From assembly GCA_946480785.1 (NCBI GenBank), contig CAMLLD010000033.1, positions 1-64,000 on the forward strand: DNA of 64,000 nt, written 5' to 3'. The notes under the pieces were generated by a model. The model was not told the origin of the DNA. It did no database searches and saw only the letters and a list, made by a program, of their open reading frames with translations. This DNA is from an uncultured Blastocatellia bacterium (GTDB lineage Bacteria > Acidobacteriota > Blastocatellia > Pyrinomonadales > Pyrinomonadaceae). Shown here piece by piece: positions 25,465-34,525 of this stretch (position 1 is its first letter; the number at the start of each line of letters is the position of its first letter). The position numbers and the translations under genes are program-made.

Positions 25465-26271
25465 GCCGCAAATGGCTATACCCAGAAGAAACCCGTTAAA
25501 TACCCAAGAAAGAAAGCCTCGGTCAGGCAACTTCTGCTATCGGTGCAGATGCAAACACGCGAACAAAAACGCAGAAACAAAAACTGCAGATTGCGGTTGC
25601 GAAATCTTATTTGCTTTCGCCCAGCAAATGACTAGCGGACGCCGTCCAATGTTTATCTGCGACGAAGCGATGTTTTGAGTGCGGAAAACTGCAACTGCAT
25701 TCCGCGGCAGTACAACTGAGATCGCCGGGAAGCTAAGATGGATTCGCTGGGCGCAAGCAACAGCACAGGGATTCAAGACGCAACTTCTGAGATTCAAGAC
25801 GTAACTTCAGCGATTCAACCTGCATTCTCGGCGTTTCAACTTGCATTCTCCGCGACTCAAGTCATTCCCTCTCGGCCAATAGATAAGATCTCGCTCCGCT
25901 TAAGTGTTTCTCCCCGAGTTCCAAACATCTTTGTCGCCCGAATGAACGTTGGTCGACGTTACCATCCAAGCGAATTTCGCCACACTAAAAACGAAAAAAT
26001 CTTCAAAAAAACTTTCCTTGACTTTCAAACATTCTGGCGATACTGTGCAGCCGTTTCAAAAAACAATAAGGGCTTACTCGATCTAACAAGGCGGTTTCCC
26101 GTCACCATTACTTCAGGTTTGTAGGTGCTCGCAAAAGCACCCCCTCGAGCTTCCTGAATACAGTTCATCAGTCGATCAGGTCGGCCTCTGTCTCGGTCTG
26201 TGCTTTAGTGAGAACAGCAAGGGGCATCATTCACTGACTACCTCTGCAATCCAGTCTCACGCGATAGCGAA
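25465..26271. other. no convincing gene; contains a 21-bp tandem repeat
   Basis: Two plus-strand frames of 68 and 128 codons are open, but their composition is not protein-like and they lack ribosome-binding sites. The region holds the tandem array at 25770-25853 and otherwise A+T-richer sequence than its surroundings. It separates the accessory region from the 17 kb cluster and should hold that cluster's promoter, which I cannot place. Confidence 0.45.
25770..25853 (+). repeat. 4 x 21-bp degenerate tandem repeat
   Basis: Units start at 25770, 25791, 25812 and 25833 and follow the consensus gattcaagacgyaacttcnsc, the later two reading gattcaacctgcattctcgg and a variant. A fifth partial unit starts at 25854. 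The period equals that of the array at 9193-9255, but the sequence is different. Confidence 0.8.
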
Positions 26272-27621
26272 ATGAGCATCAGTCCCGCCCGACAAAGAGA
26301 ATTCACGGAACGAGTGCGTCTGCTCGGCCATGATTTAGCGGCAATCGAACGCGGCGAAGAGTGTTGTACTTATTTCACTTTGCCGACTGTTCTCGACGGC
26401 CGTCGTGTACTCTCGAACGCGACTGACGCCAGCCGGCGGGAACGTCAGAAAACATTTTTCAATCCACCGATCGCTGCGCGTCGTCGACTGGGCCAGGGCA
26501 TGCACGACCGCGGCGAAGCAGCCACGTTCGCGGATGGCGAGATCGTCGAAGCCGATGTCGACGGTCAGAACCGCCATCTTCCCGTCCACGTCAAAGCAAT
26601 CAGCGTTGCGGAAAAAACGATCGCTGCGGGCGATGTGTGGGACGTCAGTGTGCGCGGCAGTGTTTGGGGCATCGACGATCAGGAAGAGTTGTACGTCACC
26701 GTGAATGTTGGCCGTCTGATCATCGAACCCGGAGCGGCGTTAATAGTTCGCGGCAATGTCTTCTCGTTGCTGTGTCAGGAAGTCGTCACTGCTGAAAACA
26801 CACCAGACGATTCATTTCATATCGGCATTCTGCCGACGCCCTTCTCTGTCGACTTCGGTTACGGACCGTTACACGGAACTCACGGAACCAACGGCGCGGC
26901 AGGCCGCGATGGATTAGCGGGACGCACGCTTGAAACTGAACGCACGATACTCGGTTTTCGTCTGCGCGAAGCAGCAGATCTCGCAGCGATGAACGGCAGT
27001 GCGGGCGCGCCGGGAAAACCCGGCACTGATGGCGGACGGGGACGCAACGGCGGCATGTGCAAACTGGCTGAGTTAACGTTGCGCAGCGTCACTGGACCAT
27101 TGACTGTTTTCGCCCAGGCAGGCAGCGGCGGTGATGGCGGTAACGGCGGTCACGGCGGCAACGGTGGTCGCGGCGGCGACGCCGGCAACGGACACAAACT
27201 TTGGCACGGCATCATCAACGGCGGCGATGGTGGCGCCGGCGGCCGCGGCGGTGACGCAGGCAACGGCGCTCACGCCGGACACGGCGGTCTCGCTTCCAAC
27301 ATTTACATCAACGTTCCCGTCGCAGACGAACACAAGATCACGCGCATCGCACTGCCTTCAAGAGGCGGTAACGGCGGCGCTGGTGGACGCGGCGGCGATG
27401 GTGGCCCCGCTGGTCTGCAAGGCCGTGGGCCAACTACAGAATTCGACGGTAAGCCAGGCGCACGCGGCGAAAACGGAATCAACGGCCGCAACGGTCACCA
27501 CGGCAGATCGCGCCCGGCGCCGTGGATATTTCTTAACGACAAGGTAGACAACGGTGATTTCCTGACTCCCTCGCCCGAGAGTCTGCCGCTTGTCTCACCG
27601 CCAATGTATCCGAACGACTAA
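26272..27621 (+). CDS. polyglycine-repeat protein 1 of the 26-43 kb cluster
   Basis: 449 residues, no signal peptide. Residues 1-200 are a non-repetitive N-terminal domain ending in a beta module (VTVNVGRLIIEPGAALIVRG, about 142-161). Residues 200-415 are dominated by Gly-rich triplets: THGTNGAAGRDG, then a long GGDGGNGGHGGNGGRGGD stretch (287-304), two further blocks near 317-340 and 365-383, and a GxxG tail. The GGxGGN pattern differs from collagen GPP and fits polyglycine-II-like or fibre-forming sequence. The same beta module precedes the glycine region of the next gene. It is probably structural: a fibre, brush or scaffold. It is the first gene of the cluster. Confidence 0.75.
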   Translation: MSISPARQREFTERVRLLGHDLAAIERGEECCTYFTLPTVLDGRRVLSNATDASRRERQKTFFNPPIAARRRLGQGMHDRGEAATFADGEIVEADVDGQNRHLPVHVKAISVAEKTIAAGDVWDVSVRGSVWGIDDQEELYVTVNVGRLIIEPGAALIVRGNVFSLLCQEVVTAENTPDDSFHIGILPTPFSVDFGYGPLHGTHGTNGAAGRDGLAGRTLETERTILGFRLREAADLAAMNGSAGAPGKPGTDGGRGRNGGMCKLAELTLRSVTGPLTVFAQAGSGGDGGNGGHGGNGGRGGDAGNGHKLWHGIINGGDGGAGGRGGDAGNGAHAGHGGLASNIYINVPVADEHKITRIALPSRGGNGGAGGRGGDGGPAGLQGRGPTTEFDGKPGARGENGINGRNGHHGRSRPAPWIFLNDKVDNGDFLTPSPESLPLVSPPMYPND

Positions 27622-27637
27622 TTCTCAGGAGACAACG

Positions 27638-28834
27638 ATGAAAACATTCGAAGAACGTGTCGCTAAGTTGGGACTTGGCGATCCGAGTAATTGGCTGACT
27701 GAAGAGATCGACGCGCTCTACATCATCGAGGACATCGAGACGTTGAAGGAGATGCTCGACCTGGGCTTCGATCAGCAACAAAGAGAAGCGCACGTGAGAG
27801 CGTTGTTTGCGGGCGTGGCGCAAGGCAGCGACTCCGAATCAGCGCTGCTGCGACGGGTGCATGAATTTATTTTCGGCACCGCGGAGTTGTCCGCGGCTGA
27901 TCGGACGCTGGTCGAGACTGCTTTCCCGCTCGAACTGGGCGTCATCACGGCGCCGGATAAGAAGATCAACTCGCAGTGGCACCTCGGCAAGTCCACGAGT
28001 CCCACACTCGTAAACGTGGGCACGCTCACGATCGAACAGGGCGGATATATCACCATCGAAAACACAGTGTTGACTTTCAACGTGGACACGATCATCCGCA
28101 ACGGAAACAGCGGCAGCAATAACGGTGACTTCAACATTCTCGGAGTTGCGGGTAAGGCAGGAAATACAGGCACCACGCCGAATCCCCCAGGGCAGGCTCA
28201 AAACGGAAATCCCGGCAACTGCTCGTCGGCAGGCATCGCCGGGTCTCCGGGTGGAAATGGATCCACTGGCGCCGTCGGGACCGTGGGTGGCACCGGCGAT
28301 CCCGGTGGTGATGGTCTGCCGAGCATGCCGGCCACCATCAACATCGCGAAAGGCATACAGCTCGGACCGGGTGTGTCGCAGATCCTGATCAACACGATGT
28401 CCGGCGCGGGTGGCCCAGGCGGTCCAGGCGGAACAGGTAGTAAAGGTGGCCAGGGTGGCAACGGCGGTAATGGAGTGACGTGCGGTTGTACTGGTAACGC
28501 CGGCGGCACAGGCGGTCAGGGGGGAAAAGGTGGTCAGGGTGGTGTCGGTGGTCCAGGCGGTAATGCCGTTGACGCTGCGGGCAACATCATCGTGTATGTG
28601 CCGGCTCAATTTGCGAACTTGATCGTTCGCGTTCCCCAGCAAGCACAACCTGGTGTGGGTGGCGCCGCAGGAAGCGGCGGTAAAGGCGGCGACGGTGGTG
28701 GTGGCAGCAGCGGCGGAAAGCATAACTCCGGCGGCAGTTCCGGCGGTCAGGGAGCACCCGGAGGAGAAGGCACGAGAGGTTCAGGCGGAACGCACGTAGG
28801 TAAGCCGGCGGTGATCGACGTGCAACCGACGTAA
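27638..28834 (+). CDS. polyglycine-repeat protein 2 of the 26-43 kb cluster
   Basis: 398 residues from ATG 27638, with CAGGAG seven bases upstream, 16 bp after the previous stop. The N-terminal 80 residues are helical (LTEEIDALYIIEDIETLKEM; REAHVRALFAGVAQG). A beta module follows (LVNVGTLTIEQGGYITIENT, 124-143) matching that of protein 1. From about residue 155 the chain is glycine-rich: blocks of GGPGGPGG, GGQGGNGGNG, GGTGGQGGKGGQGG and GGKGGDGGGG are separated by ordinary beta-like segments (IIVYVPAQFANLIVRVP). Cysteines occur in NPGNCSS and VTCGCTG. There is no signal peptide. Probably a partner fibre or scaffold protein; no family recognised. Confidence 0.75.
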   Translation: MKTFEERVAKLGLGDPSNWLTEEIDALYIIEDIETLKEMLDLGFDQQQREAHVRALFAGVAQGSDSESALLRRVHEFIFGTAELSAADRTLVETAFPLELGVITAPDKKINSQWHLGKSTSPTLVNVGTLTIEQGGYITIENTVLTFNVDTIIRNGNSGSNNGDFNILGVAGKAGNTGTTPNPPGQAQNGNPGNCSSAGIAGSPGGNGSTGAVGTVGGTGDPGGDGLPSMPATINIAKGIQLGPGVSQILINTMSGAGGPGGPGGTGSKGGQGGNGGNGVTCGCTGNAGGTGGQGGKGGQGGVGGPGGNAVDAAGNIIVYVPAQFANLIVRVPQQAQPGVGGAAGSGGKGGDGGGGSSGGKHNSGGSSGGQGAPGGEGTRGSGGTHVGKPAVIDVQPT

Positions 28835-28918
28835 GCTACTGTTTTAGATCCGGCAATCGTTGGGGTTGGTTGATCGAGACACCGGCCCCATTCCCTGCAA
28901 ACACCCAGGACGGACTTC

Positions 28919-29920
28919 ATGGGCATACAACTCATTTTCATGGACGCTGGTCAGGGCGATGCTACGCTCATCGTTTATCCCGATGGCTCGCTGACACTCA
29001 TTGATTGCGGCTGCAAGAAGAATAAGGACATCGTCCTGGGTCAGATCGAGATCGTGCTCAACGATTTTCTCGGGAGCACCGGCAACAAGCTGAGGAACCT
29101 CATCCTCACTCACCCTGACGGCGATCACTACAACCTGATCGACCCGCTACTCATTAAGAAAAACGTTACTGTCGGCACCATTTACTATGGTGGTCAAGCC
29201 TCGGATTACGCCGGCATTTCCTCCTGGATTACTAAGCAGACCCACGTCAACTTCGTCCAGGGTTTCGGTAGTACGGCGATCGTGCCCGGACTCTCTTTTG
29301 ATGGGCAAGGCAAAATTCCAAATGTAGAGGTGCGCATTCTCTCCGCCAACGCCGGCGATCCCAGCGTAAAAGCGGATGCGAATCCCAACAGCATCGTCGT
29401 CTGCCTAACCTTTCTCGGTCTCAACTTTTTCCTGATGGGCGACTCGACGGAACTCACCGAGGCATTCATCGTCAAGAACCTCGGCGAAGATCTCGACAAG
29501 TTACTGGCGGGTAAACGCAGCATACTCAAAGCCGGTCATCACGGCAGCAACACTTCTTCCCATCAGGAATGGATCAAGAAGATCGTCCCGCAGGTCGTCT
29601 TCATCAGCTCCGACACGAGAACATTCAGCGGCGTCAGCATTCCCCGATCCGGCGTCATAAATCGCATCTTCGAGTTCGGCAAGGTGTTCGACTTCGGCAG
29701 CAAGTTCGAGCACAAGTACGTGCAGTACAACGACTCGACCGATCGCCACCAGCAGGTGTCCACAACTCTGGCGATGTACACCACGCTGCACCTGCTTAAA
29801 TTCGCAAACGACACTGAGTTCACAGCGTATGGGACCTCCTGGAACTACAACGTGGACAACGTAGGCAATATCGAGATTTGGCCCGCCTGCGGTTGGCTGG
29901 ACATCAATAAGGATTTTTAG
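28919..29920 (+). CDS. metallo-beta-lactamase-fold hydrolase, ComEC-like, soluble
   Basis: 333 residues. The start (MGIQLIFMDAGQGDATLIVY) matches the soluble MBL domain of ComEC. The metal motif is THPDGDH (H65, D67, D69, H70), with MGDST (D175) and KAGHHGSNTSSH (H207/H208) completing the site, so it should be an active hydrolase. ComEC-like MBL domains act on nucleic acids or cyclic nucleotides, but here there is no membrane channel. The C-terminal 90 residues are beta-rich and unusual (FEHKYVQYNDSTDRHQQVST). It sits inside the 17 kb cluster, after the polyglycine proteins and before the giant beta-rich protein, as the cluster's only recognisable enzyme. Confidence 0.85.
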   Translation: MGIQLIFMDAGQGDATLIVYPDGSLTLIDCGCKKNKDIVLGQIEIVLNDFLGSTGNKLRNLILTHPDGDHYNLIDPLLIKKNVTVGTIYYGGQASDYAGISSWITKQTHVNFVQGFGSTAIVPGLSFDGQGKIPNVEVRILSANAGDPSVKADANPNSIVVCLTFLGLNFFLMGDSTELTEAFIVKNLGEDLDKLLAGKRSILKAGHHGSNTSSHQEWIKKIVPQVVFISSDTRTFSGVSIPRSGVINRIFEFGKVFDFGSKFEHKYVQYNDSTDRHQQVSTTLAMYTTLHLLKFANDTEFTAYGTSWNYNVDNVGNIEIWPACGWLDINKDF

Positions 29921-29968
29921 GTCGCGGCCGGCGCGAACACCCAACGTGAAGATCTGAGGGAACTGTTT

Positions 29969-32900
29969 ATGGCAATGACCATCACCGAGTTGAAGACCCT
30001 CCTCGGCGGTATCTCCGGGCAGAGTTACTCGTTAACGGCGCCGCAATTCGGCGTGGACGGCATCACGAAGCTTTTTCAGACGTACGTGCCGCAAGACGCG
30101 CTGAATATCGAGAACCCTCAGCCCGACGTGGCCACGTTACAACTGCGCGGCCGCGCGACTTTAGGCAGCGCGGTCAATGTCGCCATCGTGGTGACGTTCT
30201 TACCAGATAACGCCAACACGGTCGTCGCCGGCATCGACATCAAATTCGATCTGGCGTCGTTTAGTTTGACTACGCCCTTCGCAAACTTCTCCGGCACCGC
30301 GTTGCAGACGTTCAACTTCCTGACGCCGCAGCTTCTGCTCAGTGCGGGTGATAAAGAGCTGGCCGAAGGATCACCGGGCGCGTTCATCACCGGCACACTC
30401 AACGTCCAGGGCACAACCGGCACGAAGACTGTCACTCTCATAGCGCAAATTCCTTTCGATACTCCGGCGTCGCGCGCGGGCATCGATAACAACTATGTCT
30501 TCGCCGTCAAAATGCAGGACATAACGCTGGCCGATCTGAATGCGCTCAAACAGTTCATTCCCGGCAGCGCAGACTTCAATATCATTCCGCCAACGATTCC
30601 ACTCGCCGACACGTTTGCGCTCAAGTACGTCGAATTCGCGCTCAATCCGACGAAGAACAAGCTCGCCTCATTCCGTGTCACCGTCGGCTCGGCCAAGGGC
30701 ATGACGGTAGTGCCGGATGTTTTCGAGATCAAAGCTTTCACGTTCTCGTTCCAGATCGTCCTGCCGGGTGTGCTGAACAAGGTTTACGGCGTCGCCGCCA
30801 CTACGCTCGATGTCTACGGTCACGAAATCAATATGGCGCTGTCACTGCCTGACTTGTATTTTGTGGGGTGGCTCGCTCGCGATACTCCGGTACCACTCAA
30901 GCCATTCGTCGCACATTTTCTACCGGCCGATCTCATTCCCGATAACTTCGAACTTTCCGAGCTCGAGCTGGGCCTGGGTCTTAGAGATCCACATCCCTAC
31001 AACTTCGACATCACACTCAAGAACCTTTGGTCCGTCGCGATTGGCAACCAGCAGCTCACGATGACGATGCTCAGCGTCTCGATGGAAGGCGTGGGCTCGG
31101 CGCGGCCGGCGCTGGCGATTCAGGGACAGATCGAATTCGCCAAAACGCAGGTTTATCTGTCAGCGCAGACAACGCAGGACAACAAGAATTGGTTGTTCAA
31201 AGGCGGCACGGTTGATGCCGGCCCCATCGAGCTTCCCGACGTGAAGGCACCCGGGGTGAAGATCGGCGACCTACTTGCCGACCTCGCCGCGAGTTTCAGC
31301 ATCGACGTACCGGACCCGGTGAAGAGCCTGGCACTGCGAAATATTCAGGTCTCGTTTGAGACCGGCAAGAATAAGTTCACGTTCCACTGCACCGGCGAGT
31401 TCACTGTCGAATCAACGCCCGTGATCTTCACGGTCAAAATCGAAACGGAGAAAGTCGGCGAAGGGTACAACGCGTCGTTTGGCGGCAATCTTCAGATCGG
31501 AAAACTGAATTTTGACGTCAAGTTCGATCACAAAAACCTGAAGTCCGACGTCTTCATCGCGGCTTACAGCCGTCGCCAGGGCGACCCTGACAAAGTCTCG
31601 CTGCACAAACTCATCGCCGATCTCTCACCGGACCTCGCCAAAGCGGTGCCCGAGGGAATCGATATTCAGTTGGAGGGCGTGAAGTTTGTTTTCTATCGCA
31701 AGCAGAGCCAGCCGAAACAGTTCGCCTTCGGCTTGGACCTCTCGCTCTCGATCGATCTATCGAATTTGCCCGTCGTCGGCAGCAGACTGCCCAAAGACTT
31801 GTCGCTCGACATCGAGAACCTTCAGGTCATCTACAGCTCGCAACTGTTTCCCAAGACTGAAATCGGCGAGGTCAACTCACTGCTGCCGTCAACGGTAACG
31901 AAGTTTCCAGTCGATGGATTGTCGCAGGGGATCAACTTCTCCGCCGATCTGCGGCTCGGGTCAGTGACACGGCACATCGCGCTCGGAGTGCCGCCTGCGA
32001 AACCAAAGCTGGCCGCTGAATTGGAAGACACTCGCGGCGTGGCACTCACGCGCGCTTTGCATCCCGGTGAAGAAATAACGTTGAGACCAGCCGCGCTCGG
32101 CGCGGCGGATGCTGCGGGCGCGTCTTCGTCGTCGATGTTGTGGATCGACGTGCAGAAACAATTCGGCATCTTTCAGTTCGATCGCATCGGCGCGGGTTAC
32201 GAAAACAACGTGCTCAGCTTCGCGTTGGATGCCGGCGTGACGCTTGGTCCATTGACGTTCACGATGAGCGGATTGTCGGTCGGATCGCCGCTGACGAAGT
32301 TCAAGCCGGAGTTCAATCTCAGCGGGCTCGGGCTGGAATTCAAGCGGCCGCCCCTCGAAATCGGCGGCGCGTTTCTAAAGACACGTGAACGGGCAGGCGA
32401 TAAAGAAATCACCTCTTACTACGGCCAGGTAATCATCAAGGCCGCGTCCTTCGCTTTCAAAGCGATCGGCGGTTGGGCCCCCGAAGCCGATCCGGCGTCG
32501 TTCTTTATCTATCTCAGTCTCGATGCGCCGATTGGTGGCCCACCCTTCTTCTTCGTCACCGGCCTCGCCGGCGGCATGGGCATCAATCGATCTTTGAAAC
32601 TGCCGACGATCGAGGAACTGCCCAATTACCTGTTGCTGCCGAACAACGCGCCGAAGCCGGCGGCAACACCGCAGGCAACCGTCGCGAATGTCTTGCCGCA
32701 GTTGCAAAAGATCTTCATCAACCAGCCGGGACAATACTGGATCGCTGCGGGCATCAAGTTTACGTCCTTCGAGATGATCGAAGCGTTCGTGTTGCTGACG
32801 GTCGCGTTCGGCGTCGATCTCGAAGTCGCGTTGCTCGGCACCTGCTCGATGACTTTCCCGACGCGCGAGGCTTATCCGGTCGCGTACATCGAGATCGACA

Positions 32901-34492
32901 TCATCGCTTCGTACCGTCCGGCGACGGGACTGCTCGCCATCGACGGCAGACTCTCACCCGCGTCGTTCCTGTACGGCGGCTTCTGCAAACTCTCCGGCGG
33001 CTTTGCTTTCTACGCGTGGTTCTCCGGCGACAACCGCGGCAACTTCGTGGTTTCGATTGGCGGTTATCACCCGGCTTTCAAGAAGCCCGACATTTATCCG
33101 TCAGTGCCGCGGCTGTCGATGGACTTCGCGCTTGGTCCATTCCGTGTGACCGGCCAGGCTTACTTCGCGCTCACGCCCAGCATGATGATGGCGGGCATTC
33201 GCATGAGCGCCGTTTGGAGTTCTGGTCCAATCAAGGCGTGGCTTGATGCGGGTCTCGACTTCCTCATCAGTTGGGCGCCGTTTCATTACGAAGCCAGCGC
33301 GTTCATCAACATCGGCTGCTCGGTGGATCTCGGGCTCTTCACTCTGAGCGTGAGTGTCGGCGCGGGCCTTTATATATGGGGACCGCCATTCGGCGGCCGC
33401 GCGGAAGTCGATCTGGACGTGGTTTCGTTCACGATTTCTTTCGGCGCCGAACCGATCGCGCCGCCCCCGGTCGGTTGGAACACTTTCAAGAACAAGTTCC
33501 TGCCGCAGGATTCAAAGACGCCGCCGCAAGTGCGGCAGCAGCGCGCCGGGAGACGCGCGCTCCCGTTGGCGGGTCTCGCGGAAGAGAACACGGACGCGGA
33601 AGAAAACACGATCAAGGGCAGCGTCGCCACCGGGCTCATGCAGACTGACGTGGGTGGGTTCAACTGGATTCTCGATCCCAACCACTTCTCGATTGTTACG
33701 AACAGCACGATTCCGGCGAACCGCGGCGAATGGGCGTTGTCTGCTTCGAGCGTGTTCAACGTGCCGATTACGGTCTCCAGTTACAATCCGGGGAACATCA
33801 CTCCGGACCAGCCGTATCTCAAGCTCCCGCCAAAAACGAAGACCTTCTCGAAGACTGAAGTCTGGAACCCCACCGTGAACATTGCACCGATGGGCCAGAC
33901 GAACGTGAAGTCTTATCAGAAAATCCAGGTGAACAAACGCGTCGAGGGCGATCGTTCCGGCGTGTTCAGCATGTACTTCACGGAGTTGGCGGTGACGCCG
34001 GTGATGCTGGATTCGAGCACGGCGCTGTGGGGCGAAGACAAAAAACCGAAGGACAAAAAGCCAAACGATCCGTTGCTCGTACCGTCGGCGCTTACGGGTT
34101 TTCTCATCTCGCCGATTCCGAGAAAACCGTCGAGTGTGAACGATGTGCCGCTGATCGAGTTGCTCTTCGCCGGCGGGTTCTCGACCGGCTTCACTTATCA
34201 GAAAGCCGTCGTCGATCCCGACTACACCGTGACCTCGTCGATCATCCACGAGAAGGAAAAGCACGAGTTGAAGATCAACATCAGCGGCAAACACACCGCG
34301 GAACTGAAGAACGAAAACTACCTGCTCAGCTCGCTGGTCAATGACTGGGTGACCGATCAACGCGCCTCCATTCTGGACGATCTCGCGGCGAACGGCTTCT
34401 CGACTTACAAGGCAAATGAGATCGATCTCAATACTTTCGCAACCAAGACCGCGCTGACGGATTGGCCCACCGTCAAGATGATCGGCAGTTAA
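29969..34492 (+). CDS. giant beta-rich protein (1507 residues), DUF6603-like
   Basis: No signal peptide and no clear transmembrane segment. The chain is a long run of beta-strand segments with repeated amphipathic patterns, such as NYVFAVKMQDITLADLNAL, ALRNIQVSFETGKNKFTFHC, LSLDIENLQVIYSSQLF and GLSVGSPLTKFKPEFNLSGL. Between about 850 and 1180 it becomes glycine/aromatic-rich (GGPPFFFVTGLAGGMGINRS; LSGGFAFYAWFSGDNRG). This resembles proteins I remember as annotated DUF6603, which have no assigned function; the match is from memory. A low-complexity hinge (RQQRAGRRALPLAGLAEENT, about 1190) precedes a C-terminal domain with a lysine-rich loop (EDKKPKDKKPNDP). It is followed 33 bp later by the next gene. 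Probably a structural shell, tube or lipid/ligand-binding protein. Confidence 0.7.
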   Translation: MAMTITELKTLLGGISGQSYSLTAPQFGVDGITKLFQTYVPQDALNIENPQPDVATLQLRGRATLGSAVNVAIVVTFLPDNANTVVAGIDIKFDLASFSLTTPFANFSGTALQTFNFLTPQLLLSAGDKELAEGSPGAFITGTLNVQGTTGTKTVTLIAQIPFDTPASRAGIDNNYVFAVKMQDITLADLNALKQFIPGSADFNIIPPTIPLADTFALKYVEFALNPTKNKLASFRVTVGSAKGMTVVPDVFEIKAFTFSFQIVLPGVLNKVYGVAATTLDVYGHEINMALSLPDLYFVGWLARDTPVPLKPFVAHFLPADLIPDNFELSELELGLGLRDPHPYNFDITLKNLWSVAIGNQQLTMTMLSVSMEGVGSARPALAIQGQIEFAKTQVYLSAQTTQDNKNWLFKGGTVDAGPIELPDVKAPGVKIGDLLADLAASFSIDVPDPVKSLALRNIQVSFETGKNKFTFHCTGEFTVESTPVIFTVKIETEKVGEGYNASFGGNLQIGKLNFDVKFDHKNLKSDVFIAAYSRRQGDPDKVSLHKLIADLSPDLAKAVPEGIDIQLEGVKFVFYRKQSQPKQFAFGLDLSLSIDLSNLPVVGSRLPKDLSLDIENLQVIYSSQLFPKTEIGEVNSLLPSTVTKFPVDGLSQGINFSADLRLGSVTRHIALGVPPAKPKLAAELEDTRGVALTRALHPGEEITLRPAALGAADAAGASSSSMLWIDVQKQFGIFQFDRIGAGYENNVLSFALDAGVTLGPLTFTMSGLSVGSPLTKFKPEFNLSGLGLEFKRPPLEIGGAFLKTRERAGDKEITSYYGQVIIKAASFAFKAIGGWAPEADPASFFIYLSLDAPIGGPPFFFVTGLAGGMGINRSLKLPTIEELPNYLLLPNNAPKPAATPQATVANVLPQLQKIFINQPGQYWIAAGIKFTSFEMIEAFVLLTVAFGVDLEVALLGTCSMTFPTREAYPVAYIEIDIIASYRPATGLLAIDGRLSPASFLYGGFCKLSGGFAFYAWFSGDNRGNFVVSIGGYHPAFKKPDIYPSVPRLSMDFALGPFRVTGQAYFALTPSMMMAGIRMSAVWSSGPIKAWLDAGLDFLISWAPFHYEASAFINIGCSVDLGLFTLSVSVGAGLYIWGPPFGGRAEVDLDVVSFTISFGAEPIAPPPVGWNTFKNKFLPQDSKTPPQVRQQRAGRRALPLAGLAEENTDAEENTIKGSVATGLMQTDVGGFNWILDPNHFSIVTNSTIPANRGEWALSASSVFNVPITVSSYNPGNITPDQPYLKLPPKTKTFSKTEVWNPTVNIAPMGQTNVKSYQKIQVNKRVEGDRSGVFSMYFTELAVTPVMLDSSTALWGEDKKPKDKKPNDPLLVPSALTGFLISPIPRKPSSVNDVPLIELLFAGGFSTGFTYQKAVVDPDYTVTSSIIHEKEKHELKINISGKHTAELKNENYLLSSLVNDWVTDQRASILDDLAANGFSTYKANEIDLNTFATKTALTDWPTVKMIGS

Positions 34493-34525
34493 CCGGAAAT
34501 ATCAATCTGGCCTTAGGCGAACAAC

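Noticed and set aside
25738..26124. 128-codon plus-strand gene
   Set aside because: The N-terminal part is the translated 21-bp tandem repeat and the rest lacks protein-like composition or a ribosome-binding site.
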